Part shown: positions 1 through 6,855 of the stretch, one piece after another
Layout: every line of letters starts with the position of its first letter
Numbering within the stretch: position 1 is the first letter of the stretch
From: Acidimicrobiia bacterium
GTDB lineage: Bacteria; Actinomycetota; Acidimicrobiia; Acidimicrobiales; Bin134
Length of the DNA: 14,404 bases
NCBI GenBank assembly: GCA_009843565.1
Contig: VYDF01000005.1
Span: 1 to 14,404 of the forward strand
Reading direction: 5' to 3'
Translations under genes and position numbers: made by a program
Notes under the pieces: model-generated
The model's input: only the letters and a program-made list of their open reading frames with translations
Told to the model about the DNA's origin: nothing
The model's database searches: none

Positions 1-159
1 GGCCCGCACGTACCCGTGCGACAGGCTGGCGTGAATGTGGTTGATGCCGTACACGTCGGCTTCCCGATCGCACACCGAGAACCAGAAGTTGTCGCTCCAC
101 AGGGCGTCGCTGCCCGGCGGCGGCGTATGGAGGTATTCATCGGAGTTGCTGAGCGGCAT
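1..159 (-). CDS. Partial gene (5' end only), DUF7064/DUF7065-like protein
   Basis: A minus-strand reading frame starts at an ATG (159-157) and runs off the left edge, giving 53 residues. It begins MPLSNSDEYLHTPPPGS and continues with a segment rich in aromatic residues, WSDNFWFSVCDREADVYG. The pattern of an early D-E-Y/F-L-H followed by W-x-(D/E)-N-(F/Y)-(W/Y)-F and an acidic D-R-E resembles the start of the lipocalin-like DUF7064/DUF7065 proteins related to hydroxyneurosporene synthase, common in actinobacteria; this is recalled family knowledge, not a search. No function is established from this fragment. The frame stays open upstream of the ATG, so the start rests on resemblance to family N-termini; I see no good ribosome binding site. 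It is divergent from the P450 gene, which may mean shared regulation or a shared lipid or steroid-like substrate (inference). Confidence 0.6.
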   Translation of the reverse strand, partial: MPLSNSDEYLHTPPPGSDALWSDNFWFSVCDREADVYGINHIHASLSHGYVRA

Positions 160-210
160 CAGGCAACGACAATAGGCTTCGGGCTCTCGGGGTGGGAAAA
201 CAGGCCCAAA

Positions 211-232
211 CCAGAATCTTGTCCAATTCTGG
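211..232. promoter_or_regulatory. Inverted repeat, candidate operator between divergent genes
   Basis: The arms CCAGAAT (211-217) and ATTCTGG (226-232) are perfect reverse complements separated by 8 bases. The element lies in the 99-bp gap between the minus-strand gene starting at 159 and the P450 starting at 259, ending 26 bases before the P450 start codon. A near-symmetrical element of about 22 bp between divergent genes is typical of TetR-family and similar repressor sites. No regulator gene is visible in the window, so the binding protein is unknown. There is no T-run, and the position argues against a terminator. Confidence 0.5.
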
Positions 233-258
233 ATGACGACCGGATAGAAAGGACACCG

Positions 259-1545
259 ATGACCGAACTGCCTGTGATTACACCCATGCCCCGAGTGGCC
301 GACTGTGTGCTCCCCTGGGACGGGCCGGTCAGCGATACTGTGGCGGCCATCGGCGCCGCCCGGTCGGCTTGCGGCGATACCTTCGTGATCGACGGGGGCG
401 ACGACCGCTATCTGTTCCTCTTCTCGCCAGCCGGGTTGCGAGACTTCTACGCCGTCCCCGAACAGCAGGCCAGCAAGGGCATCGCCGATTGGAAGATGCT
501 GGTGCGCAAGCTTCCCGACGAGCTATTCGACGGTCGGCGAACCTTGCCCCACGAGCTGTTCACGCGGCCCAACGTGACCGGTTACCTCGAGGCCCTGGAA
601 GTAGCGATCACAATGCAGCTCTCAGAGCTGGGTCCGGGCGACGAGATCGATCTGTTCGATTTCACCCGCCGACTCGGTCACCGCATGGGCCTGGCCAGCT
701 GGGGTGGGCGCGAGATACTGCACTCGGACCGCTTTGACGAGCTGGTCGAAGCGCTGGACGTGCTCGACGGCTCTGAGGCTTTCGTGGCCCCCACTCGGAT
801 GCAAGAAGTGGCCCAGTCCGAAAAAGCTGCCGAGCGCAAGGCCATGGCCAAAGCCGAGCAGATCCTGGCCGAGTCCATCGCCTCCCGCCGCGAGCCCCTA
901 GGCGACTTGCTGGACATGATCCTGGAGAGGTGGGCAGACACCTCCGGCTCGGAACGCCTCGTCGGCGTGGCCCGAGACGTGATCCTGGTCCACCTCGGAT
1001 CCATGTCCAACCTGTTCGCGGCGCTGGGGTGGTCGCTGGTCCATCTGGTCCAGCACCCCGACGTGCTGGCCCGAGTGCGCGACAAACACGACGCCGACCA
1101 CGACCTGGTGTCGCGCTGTGTGCTGGAATCCACCCGGATCGGCCAGCGCTCCATCATGCTCCGCACGGTGCTCGAACCCGTGACCATCGACGACGGCTCG
1201 CAGACCTACGAGGTGTCGCCCGGGGCCTCGCTGGCAACGTTCCTGCCGCTGACGAATATGGAAGCCGGCCCAGGGTTGGATCGCTACGACCCCGACCGAT
1301 GGCAGGGCCCCCGCCTGGTATCGCCTCCGGGGCTTCCCTCCGAGTTGGTTATCACCTTTGGCGTGGGCCCCCACGCCTGCCCGGCCCGGCCCTTCTCGGT
1401 CACCGCTATGTCCAGAGTGATCGAACGGCTGTTCGGCGCCTACGAACTCGAGCCCCAATTCGACAACCCAAGACCGCGCCCCGACCAAATCGGCGGTGTG
1501 GCTCGGGCTGCCGATCCTTGCCAAGTGGTGGTTCGGGCCCGCTAA
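259..1545 (+). CDS. Cytochrome P450 with atypical I helix
   Basis: A 428-residue soluble P450 without an N-terminal membrane anchor, the usual size for bacterial class I enzymes. The heme loop FGVGPHACPAR covers residues 367-377 with Cys374 as the thiolate ligand; the residue two after the Cys is Ala where Gly is usual. The K-helix ExxR is Glu290-Ser-Thr-Arg293, followed by the meander motif YDPDRW (343-348). In the I helix (about 241-262) the usual (A/G)Gx(D/E)T is replaced by GSMSN (247-251), recalling CYP7/CYP8-type enzymes that carry Asn at the Thr position. Substrate unknown; a sterol, fatty acid or other lipid is possible. The ATG at 259 is chosen because AAAGGA (248-253) lies 5 bases upstream; the frame stays open for 81 more codons but that part overlaps the divergent gene. 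No ferredoxin or reductase gene is adjacent. The stop is 6 bases from the convergent purM stop. Confidence 0.93.
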   Translation: MTELPVITPMPRVADCVLPWDGPVSDTVAAIGAARSACGDTFVIDGGDDRYLFLFSPAGLRDFYAVPEQQASKGIADWKMLVRKLPDELFDGRRTLPHELFTRPNVTGYLEALEVAITMQLSELGPGDEIDLFDFTRRLGHRMGLASWGGREILHSDRFDELVEALDVLDGSEAFVAPTRMQEVAQSEKAAERKAMAKAEQILAESIASRREPLGDLLDMILERWADTSGSERLVGVARDVILVHLGSMSNLFAALGWSLVHLVQHPDVLARVRDKHDADHDLVSRCVLESTRIGQRSIMLRTVLEPVTIDDGSQTYEVSPGASLATFLPLTNMEAGPGLDRYDPDRWQGPRLVSPPGLPSELVITFGVGPHACPARPFSVTAMSRVIERLFGAYELEPQFDNPRPRPDQIGGVARAADPCQVVVRAR

Positions 1546-1551
1546 AGCCCG

Positions 1552-2607
1552 CTAGGAATCGCTTTCTGCGAACTCTCCTACCATCTGAACCTGGCCGTCG
1601 CCTTTCTCAATCTCCCCCACCGCGGTGGCCCGATGCCCGCCGGTTCGCAAAAGGTCGATGGCCTTGGTGGCGTCTTTGTCTCGCACCGCCACGATCATGC
1701 CCAGCCCGAGGTTGAACACCTTGGCCATCTCCTCGTCGGCCACATCGCCAATGCGCTGCAATTCTGAGAACACCGGGGGCAGCTCCCAACTGCTTCGATC
1801 AACCACCGCGTCGACCTTGTCGGGCAGCACCCGCTCCAGATTGCCGACAATGCCCCCGCCGGTCACATGGGCGATGGCCTTGGCCTCCACTTTGGCCAGC
1901 ATGTGCCTTATCGCGGGGGCGTAGATCACCGAGGGCAGCAGCAGTTCGTCGGCCACCGACTGGGAGCTTCCCTCCCAGGCAGGATCGTCCAATCCCCGGT
2001 TGGCCACCTCGAAGTACAGCCGACGGGCCAAGGAGTACCCGTTGCAGCGCAAGCCGGGCGAAGGCAGACCGATCAGGGTGTCGCCGGCTCGCACATCGGC
2101 CCCGGTGATGAGCCGGGACCGCTCCACCGCCCCGACCGCAAAGCCAACCAGCTCGAAACCTTCGTCGGCCTCACCGCCAGGATGCTCTGCCATCTCGCCG
2201 CCGATGAGCGCGCAGCCCGCCTGCCGGCACCCCTCGGCTACCCCCACTACCAGCTGTTCGATCCGTTCGGGGTCGAGCTCCTGCATCGAGATGTAGTCCA
2301 ACATGAACAGCGGCTCGGCCCCCTGGCACACCAGATCGTCCACGCACATGGCCACCAAGTCGATGCCGATGGTGTTGAACCGACCGGCCGCGGCGGCCAC
2401 ATGGGCCTTCGTCCCCACTCCGTCGGTGGTCGACACCAACACCGGCTTCTTGTAGCCGTGGCGGGTGAAGTCGAACAGCCCCCCGAACCCCCCGATCTCG
2501 CCGATCGCCTCCGGTCGAAATGTCGAGCGCACATGCTGTTTGATGCGCTGCACCGCCTGATCGCCGGCGGCTATATCCACCCCCGACGACTCGTAGGTCT
2601 CACCCAT
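1552..2607 (-). CDS. purM: Phosphoribosylformylglycinamidine cyclo-ligase (AIR synthetase)
   Basis: PurM closes the imidazole ring, converting FGAM and ATP to AIR, the fifth step to IMP, in the cytoplasm. The 351-residue product has the expected family length. Visible motifs are GEIGGFGGLFDF (36-47), the nucleotide-binding VSTTDGVGTKAH (58-69), DLVCQGAEPLFMLDY (91-105), GGEMAEHPG (136-144, against the usual GGETAEMPG), then a C-terminal domain with HVTGGGIVGNLERVLP and KVFNLGLGM. It belongs to the same ATP-binding superfamily as PurL. The ATG at 2607 overlaps the purF stop in the octamer ATGGGTGA, so translation is probably coupled to purF. It is the last gene of the purL-purF-purM block. No terminator is seen before the convergent P450 stop 6 bases away, so transcripts from the two sides probably overlap. 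Confidence 0.98.
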   Translation of the reverse strand: MGETYESSGVDIAAGDQAVQRIKQHVRSTFRPEAIGEIGGFGGLFDFTRHGYKKPVLVSTTDGVGTKAHVAAAAGRFNTIGIDLVAMCVDDLVCQGAEPLFMLDYISMQELDPERIEQLVVGVAEGCRQAGCALIGGEMAEHPGGEADEGFELVGFAVGAVERSRLITGADVRAGDTLIGLPSPGLRCNGYSLARRLYFEVANRGLDDPAWEGSSQSVADELLLPSVIYAPAIRHMLAKVEAKAIAHVTGGGIVGNLERVLPDKVDAVVDRSSWELPPVFSELQRIGDVADEEMAKVFNLGLGMIVAVRDKDATKAIDLLRTGGHRATAVGEIEKGDGQVQMVGEFAESDS

Positions 2608-4087
2608 CGCCGGTTGCCCACAGCGACAGCACGGGCTGGTCTTCGGGCGCCACTTTGGCAGCCATCGAAACTGGGGGCGCCACCGGCACTTCCACCGGAT
2701 AGTTCCCAGTTAGGCAGGCGTTGCAGAAGCCCGCCCCTACCGCACCGGTGGCCTCGGTGAGCCCGTCGATGTCGATGAACGCCAGCGTGTCAGCCCCCAC
2801 GTAGTCGCACATCTCGGCCACGGTGAGGTGGGCGGCCAACAGCTCCGTGCGATCACCGGTGTCCATGCCGAAGTAACAGGGCCAGCGGTAGGGCGGGGAG
2901 CTGATGCGAAGGTGGACCTCGGCGGCACCCGCCTCTCGCAGCATGGTGACCAAAGCCCGAGTGGTGGTGCCTCGAACGATGGAGTCGTCCACCACCACCA
3001 ACCGGTTGCCCTCGATGCTGTCGCGCAGGGGATTGAGCTTCATGCGCACCCCCATCGACCGCATCTGCTGGCTGGGCGCGATGAACGTGCGGCCGATATA
3101 GCGGTTCTTCACCAGTCCCTGGCCGTAGGGGATGCCGCTGGCCCGCGAGAAGCCCTCGGCGGCGGGCAGCCCCGATTCGGGCACACCCATAACCAAGTCG
3201 GCGTCTACCGGGGACTGCTCGGCCAACAGCTCGCCCATGCGCACCCGGGCGTGGTGCACGCTCTGGCCATAGATCACCGAGTCGGGGCGGGAGAAGTACA
3301 CGAACTCGAATATGCACAGGCGGGGATCCACCTGCTCCTCGGGAAACGGGCGCACCGACCGCACCCCGTCGCCGTTGATCACCACCATCTCCCCCGGGGC
3401 GAGCTCCCTCAGGAAGTGGGCCCCCACGATGTCGAGGGCCGGGGTCTCCGACGCCAGCACCCAGCCCCGATCCAACCGGCCCAGGCACAGCGGGCGGAAC
3501 CCATTGGGGTCGCGCACACCGATCACCCGCTTCTCGTCGGCCAGCACCAGCGAGAAGGCCCCCTCGAGCCGGGGCAGCACCCTCTCCAATGCCCGTTCGA
3601 GCACCTTGCCCTCCGACCGGCTCGACGGAGCCATGGCAGAGATCTCGATGGCCAGCAGCTCGGCAATCAGATCGCTGTCTGAGCCCACCATGCCGGGCAA
3701 GATCGAGGTCTCCTCGGCCAATTTCGCGGTGTTGGTGAGATTGCCGTTGTGGCCCAGAACAAACTGGTGGTCGGCAGTGCTGCGGTACACGGGCTGGGCA
3801 TTGCGCCACGAGCTCGACCCCGCGGTGGAGTAGCGGGTGTGGCCGATGCCCAAGCTGCCTTCGAGGGTGGCCAGGGTGCGGTCGTCGAACACGGTGGCCA
3901 CCAAGCCCATGTCCTTGACCACGGTTATGTTCTCTCCGTCGCTCACCGCAATGCCGGCCGACTCCTGGCCCCGATGTTGCAACGCGTAGAGGGCCAGATA
4001 GTTCAGATGGGCAACGGGATCATGGGGGGCATAGATGCCAACAACCCCGCAGGCCTCCCTGGGAGAGTCGTCCATGGGGTCAGCCAC
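2600..4087 (-). CDS. purF: Amidophosphoribosyltransferase, Fe-S type with propeptide
   Basis: PurF makes 5-phosphoribosylamine from PRPP and glutamine, the committed and normally feedback-inhibited step of purine synthesis. The N-terminal Ntn glutaminase domain begins after a short propeptide, with Cys13 in ACGVVGIY as the expected N-terminal nucleophile after cleavage. LQHRGQESAG (36-45) and GHTRYST (82-88) follow. The PRPP site of the C-terminal PRTase domain is VVVDDSIVRGTT (364-375). Four cysteines fit the Bacillus-type [4Fe-4S] ligands: Cys258 (RLCIFE), Cys404 (PCYFG) and Cys455/Cys458 (FCNAC). The start is uncertain: GTG at 4087 gives a 12-residue propeptide, ATG at 4075 gives 8 residues; neither has a clear ribosome binding site. 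It lies 28 bases after purL and overlaps purM by 8 bases. Confidence 0.97.
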   Translation of the reverse strand: MADPMDDSPREACGVVGIYAPHDPVAHLNYLALYALQHRGQESAGIAVSDGENITVVKDMGLVATVFDDRTLATLEGSLGIGHTRYSTAGSSSWRNAQPVYRSTADHQFVLGHNGNLTNTAKLAEETSILPGMVGSDSDLIAELLAIEISAMAPSSRSEGKVLERALERVLPRLEGAFSLVLADEKRVIGVRDPNGFRPLCLGRLDRGWVLASETPALDIVGAHFLRELAPGEMVVINGDGVRSVRPFPEEQVDPRLCIFEFVYFSRPDSVIYGQSVHHARVRMGELLAEQSPVDADLVMGVPESGLPAAEGFSRASGIPYGQGLVKNRYIGRTFIAPSQQMRSMGVRMKLNPLRDSIEGNRLVVVDDSIVRGTTTRALVTMLREAGAAEVHLRISSPPYRWPCYFGMDTGDRTELLAAHLTVAEMCDYVGADTLAFIDIDGLTEATGAVGAGFCNACLTGNYPVEVPVAPPVSMAAKVAPEDQPVLSLWATGDG

Positions 4088-4107
4088 TGCTTAAGTCTGA
4101 CATGTTG

Positions 4108-4126
4108 AGGCTCATCTATTGAGCCT
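4108..4126. repeat. Stem-loop around the purL stop codon
   Basis: AGGCTCA (4108-4114) and TGAGCCT (4120-4126) form a perfect 7-bp stem with a 5-base loop; the purL stop codon (4118-4116) lies in the loop region. It sits in the 28-base purL-purF gap. There is no T-run on the minus strand, so it does not look like an intrinsic terminator. It may affect mRNA stability or the step from purL to purF (inference). Confidence 0.5.
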
Positions 4127-6320
4127 GACCCGCTAAATCTGACATGGCCGAGAGCCAACGGTCAGTTACCGCCGACACATCCAAATCCAGCAGACCCTTG
4201 ATGGCGAAGCGGTCGCCGGCGGCCAATCCGATTCGGGCTACGGTCACCCCAGTTGCCGCCGCGGCCGCCTCCACCTCGGGCAACAGCTCCGGATCCACCG
4301 CAGCCACCACTCGAGACGGAGCCTCACCGAACAACTCGGCGTGGTTGTGAATGCGAGCGCCCCGGAAGCCGATCCCGGAGACGGCGGCCATCTCGGCCAG
4401 CGCTACGCCCAAGCCCCCGCTGGATACGTCGTGGACTGCCGACAGCCGGTCGTGCGCCACCAGCCCAGCCACCAGGCCAGCCACCCGCCGATGTTGTTCG
4501 TAGTCCAAAGTGGGCAGCCGACCCCGTTTGTGTCCGGCAGCAGAAGCAGCCCACAGCGAGCCTGACAATTCGGAGCTGCCCGCCCCCAGCACGATCACCC
4601 GGTCACCCTCGTTCCACACCAACCCGGGGGGAATGCGGGTCAAGCTGTCGATCACTCCGAGCAGGCCGATCACCGGGGTGGGGTCGATGTTGTGGCCATT
4701 GGACTCGTTGTAGAGGCTCACATTGCCGCCCACCACTGGAATGCCGAAGGCATCGCAGGCCTCAGCCATTCCGTCCACCGCCTCGGAGAACTGCCACATC
4801 ACTTCGGGATGCTCAGGATTGCCGAAATTCAAGCAGTTGACCAGGGCCAATGGTCGGGCACCCGCGCAGGCCAGGTTGAGCACCGCCTCGGCCACGGTCA
4901 TGGCGGTTCCGGCCCGGGGGTCCACTGCGCACCAGCGGTGGTTGCCGTCAGCGGTCAGGGCCAAACCCCGGCCGGTATCGGCACCGGTGGAGGGGTGCTT
5001 GAGCCGCAGCACGGTAGCGTCGCTTCCAGGGCCGACCACGGTGTTGCAGAAGAGCATGTGGTCGTACTGGCTGTACACCCATGAAGGGTTGGCCAACAGA
5101 TCCAAGAGATCGGCTGCCAGGTCTTCGGGCGGCGGCAGATGATCTGGTGTGTCGGCTCTGGCCGCTTCCCAGTCATCGGGCGGATGCCGGGGGCGATCGT
5201 AGAGAGGCGCATCCTCGTGGAGAGAGGCTGCGGGCAGCTCGGCCAACACCGGGCCGTCGAAGCCGTCTCGCACCCGAAGCAAGCCCCCCTCGGTAACGCG
5301 GCCCACTACCGAGGCCTGCACGTCCCAGCGATCGCAGATGGCCAGCACGTCGTCGAGTCCGTCGGGGGAGACGATGGCCAGCATCCGCTCCTGTGACTCG
5401 CTGGTGAGTACCTCGAAGGGCTCCATGCCCGGCTCTCGGCGGGGGACGGCGGCAACGTCCACGTCCATGCCCGCCCCTCCCCGGGACGCGGTCTCGCTGG
5501 TTGCGCAGGTGAGGCCTGCGCCCCCGAGATCTTGGATCCCCACCACAAGCCCGGCGTCCAGCAGGGCCAGGCAGGCCTCGATGAGCCGCTTCTCCTCAAA
5601 CGGATCGCCCACCTGAACGCTGGGGCGCTTTTCGGCCTCCTCTTCCTCGTCGCCGAAGGAAGCCGACGCCAGCACGCTCACCCCGCCTATGCCGTCACGC
5701 CCAGTTGATGCGCCCAACAGCACGGCCAGATTGCCCTCGCCGCTGGCCTGCCCCAGCACCAGCCGATCAGCTGGCATCAATCCGAGGCACAGAACATTCA
5801 CCAGCGGATTGCCGGCATAGGTCTCGTCGAAGACCGTCTCGCCCCCCACGGTGGGCACTCCGACCGCATTGCCATACCCGGAGATGCCCGACACCACCCC
5901 CTCGGCAATCCAGCGGCTGCGGGGATCTTCGGGACTGCCGAACCTCAGCGAGTCCATGACCGCAATCGGGCGGGCTCCCATGGTGAAGATGTCCCGCAGA
6001 ATGCCGCCCACTCCGGTGGCCGCTCCCTGATAAGGCTCGATGGCCGAAGGATGATTGTGGCTCTCAATCCGGATCGCGGCAGCAATGCCGTCGCCCACAT
6101 CCACGACCCCGGCATTTTCACCGGGACCGACCAATACCCAGGGAGCCTCGGTGGGCAACCGGCGCAAATGCATCCGGGAGGACTTGTAAGAGCAATGCTC
6201 CGACCACATAACCGCATACATGGCCAATTCGAGATGATTCGGCGGGCGGTTCAAAATCTCTTCGATCGCTTCGGCTTCTTCGTCTGTCAAGCCCAATGAC
6301 CGATGTAGCGGCTCATTCAT
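4116..6320 (-). CDS. purL: FGAM synthase subunit PurL (small form)
   Basis: PurL is the synthetase subunit of phosphoribosylformylglycinamidine synthase, which turns FGAR, ATP and ammonia into FGAM. At 734 residues it is the small form that works with separate PurQ and PurS, both encoded in this window, and unlike the roughly 1300-residue enterobacterial enzyme. Visible are MWSEHCSYKSSR (38-49, with the conserved His42), VGPGENAG (64-71), IESHNHPSAIEPYQGAATG (85-103), then GGETVFDE, GIQDLGGAGL and, in the second half, CLNFGNPE, VVGGNVSLYNE and DVSSGGLG. This is the two-fold repeated ATP-binding architecture shared with PurM. The ATG at 6320 is supported by AGGTGA (6332-6327) 6 bases upstream. 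It is the first gene of the purL-purF-purM block; its promoter should lie in 6321-6456, since the gene upstream is on the other strand. Confidence 0.98.
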   Translation of the reverse strand: MNEPLHRSLGLTDEEAEAIEEILNRPPNHLELAMYAVMWSEHCSYKSSRMHLRRLPTEAPWVLVGPGENAGVVDVGDGIAAAIRIESHNHPSAIEPYQGAATGVGGILRDIFTMGARPIAVMDSLRFGSPEDPRSRWIAEGVVSGISGYGNAVGVPTVGGETVFDETYAGNPLVNVLCLGLMPADRLVLGQASGEGNLAVLLGASTGRDGIGGVSVLASASFGDEEEEAEKRPSVQVGDPFEEKRLIEACLALLDAGLVVGIQDLGGAGLTCATSETASRGGAGMDVDVAAVPRREPGMEPFEVLTSESQERMLAIVSPDGLDDVLAICDRWDVQASVVGRVTEGGLLRVRDGFDGPVLAELPAASLHEDAPLYDRPRHPPDDWEAARADTPDHLPPPEDLAADLLDLLANPSWVYSQYDHMLFCNTVVGPGSDATVLRLKHPSTGADTGRGLALTADGNHRWCAVDPRAGTAMTVAEAVLNLACAGARPLALVNCLNFGNPEHPEVMWQFSEAVDGMAEACDAFGIPVVGGNVSLYNESNGHNIDPTPVIGLLGVIDSLTRIPPGLVWNEGDRVIVLGAGSSELSGSLWAASAAGHKRGRLPTLDYEQHRRVAGLVAGLVAHDRLSAVHDVSSGGLGVALAEMAAVSGIGFRGARIHNHAELFGEAPSRVVAAVDPELLPEVEAAAAATGVTVARIGLAAGDRFAIKGLLDLDVSAVTDRWLSAMSDLAGQAQ

Positions 6321-6326
6321 CTCAGA

Positions 6327-6332
6327 TCACCT
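6327..6332 (-). promoter_or_regulatory. Ribosome binding site of purL
   Basis: AGGTGA on the minus strand lies 6 bases before the purL ATG at 6320. It is one of the clearest Shine-Dalgarno sites of the purine genes here, fitting the view that purL is translated from its own promoter rather than coupled to an upstream gene. Confidence 0.7.
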
Positions 6333-6401
6333 GGAGTTTATGAGCGATTGAACAACGAGAAGGTGGGACAAACCGAACCCTAAACTTGAAAGAGCCAGCA
6401 G

Positions 6402-6427
6402 AATATAGTTGTATCTGTACGAACAGA
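6402..6427. promoter_or_regulatory. AT-rich two-way promoter region with an inverted repeat
   Basis: This is the core of the 136-base gap between purL (minus) and the small gene at 6457 (plus), the lowest-GC part of the window at about 40% by hand count. On the plus strand TATAGT (6404-6409) is a good -10-like hexamer, about 48 bases before the ATG at 6457. On the minus strand TATATT (6407-6402) overlaps it, about 80 bases before purL. No convincing -35 element accompanies either. Just after them is TCTGTACGAACAGA (6414-6427), with 5-bp arms around ACGA, well placed for an operator. The need for a purL promoter here is firm; the exact elements are tentative. Confidence 0.45.
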
Positions 6428-6445
6428 AAATTGTCGTAATTTACC

Positions 6446-6451
6446 GAGGAG
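6446..6451 (+). promoter_or_regulatory. Ribosome binding site fixing the start at 6457
   Basis: GAGGAG followed by five A residues and then ATG. This strong, ideally spaced Shine-Dalgarno decides the start at 6457 over an in-frame TTG at 6409, which has no such site. Confidence 0.85.
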
Positions 6452-6456
6452 AAAAA

Positions 6457-6855
6457 ATGGTATCTGAAGAAGCCAAATCGGCGCGGGCCCTTGGACAAGC
6501 TCAGGGGCGCACGGTCAGCCGCTATCTGAATGCGCTTGACCAGAGCAAGCCCAAGCGGGGACGCCAGCGTTCTCCAGAAAGAATGCAGGCTCGTATTGCC
6601 GAGCTCCCTGGCGAGATCGCCCAGGCCAAGCCGTTGAAGCGAGTTCATTTGATCCAGGAACTCATGGATCTGGAAACCGAACTCGCCAAAGAAGAGGAAT
6701 CGGTAGACATCAGCGGCATTGAGAGCGAATTCATCGCTATCGCTGCCGAGTACAGTGGCCGCAAGGGCATTTCCTATGCGGCATGGCGTGAGGTCGGGGT
6801 CCCGGCAAGTGTGCTGAAAGCAGCCGGAGTAGCCCGCACTCGTTCAACCGACTAA
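6457..6855 (+). CDS. Small conserved-type protein of unknown function, opposite to the purine genes
   Basis: A 132-residue soluble protein with no signal peptide or membrane segment. The N-terminal third contains SRYLNALDQSKPKRGRQR with a basic patch (31-38). Residues 39-80 look strongly helical with alternating charge (RMQARIAELPGEI and HLIQELMDLETELAKEE), like a helical hairpin or coiled coil. The C-terminus, GRKGISYAAWREVGVPASVL (101-120), reads like a compact helix-turn-helix. I recall proteins of this layout as a widespread actinobacterial family without assigned function; a DNA- or RNA-binding role is an inference from the basic patch and C-terminal fold. It has a strong ribosome binding site. 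It sits between purL and purQ on the other strand, and its TAA (6853-6855) overlaps the purQ TAG (6854-6852) by two bases. Its amino acid pattern and ribosome binding site indicate a real gene. Confidence 0.87.
   Translation: MVSEEAKSARALGQAQGRTVSRYLNALDQSKPKRGRQRSPERMQARIAELPGEIAQAKPLKRVHLIQELMDLETELAKEEESVDISGIESEFIAIAAEYSGRKGISYAAWREVGVPASVLKAAGVARTRSTD

Noticed and set aside
221..247. TTGTCC and GATAG as a -35/-10 pair for the P450
   Set aside because: The -10 would overlap the ribosome binding site, leaving no leader, and the hexamers match poorly.
16..258. Extension of the P450 frame 81 codons upstream of 259
   Set aside because: That stretch overlaps the divergent minus-strand gene, contains nothing P450-like, and the ATG at 259 has a well-placed ribosome binding site.
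1867..2760. Long plus-strand frame opposite purM and the end of purF
   Set aside because: Crosses the purF/purM boundary in antisense, and its His, Gln, Pro and Arg-rich content is typical of a GC shadow frame.
2853..3809. 318-codon minus-strand frame inside purF
   Set aside because: Same strand, different phase from purF; Gly, Arg and Pro-rich with no motif, whereas purF has all its catalytic residues.
6369..6381. Match to the Bacillus PurR PurBox (CCGAAC core at 6373-6378)
   Set aside because: About 10 of 13 positions fit, but that regulator is typical of Firmicutes, the second half-site is poor and not at the usual spacing, so chance is more likely.
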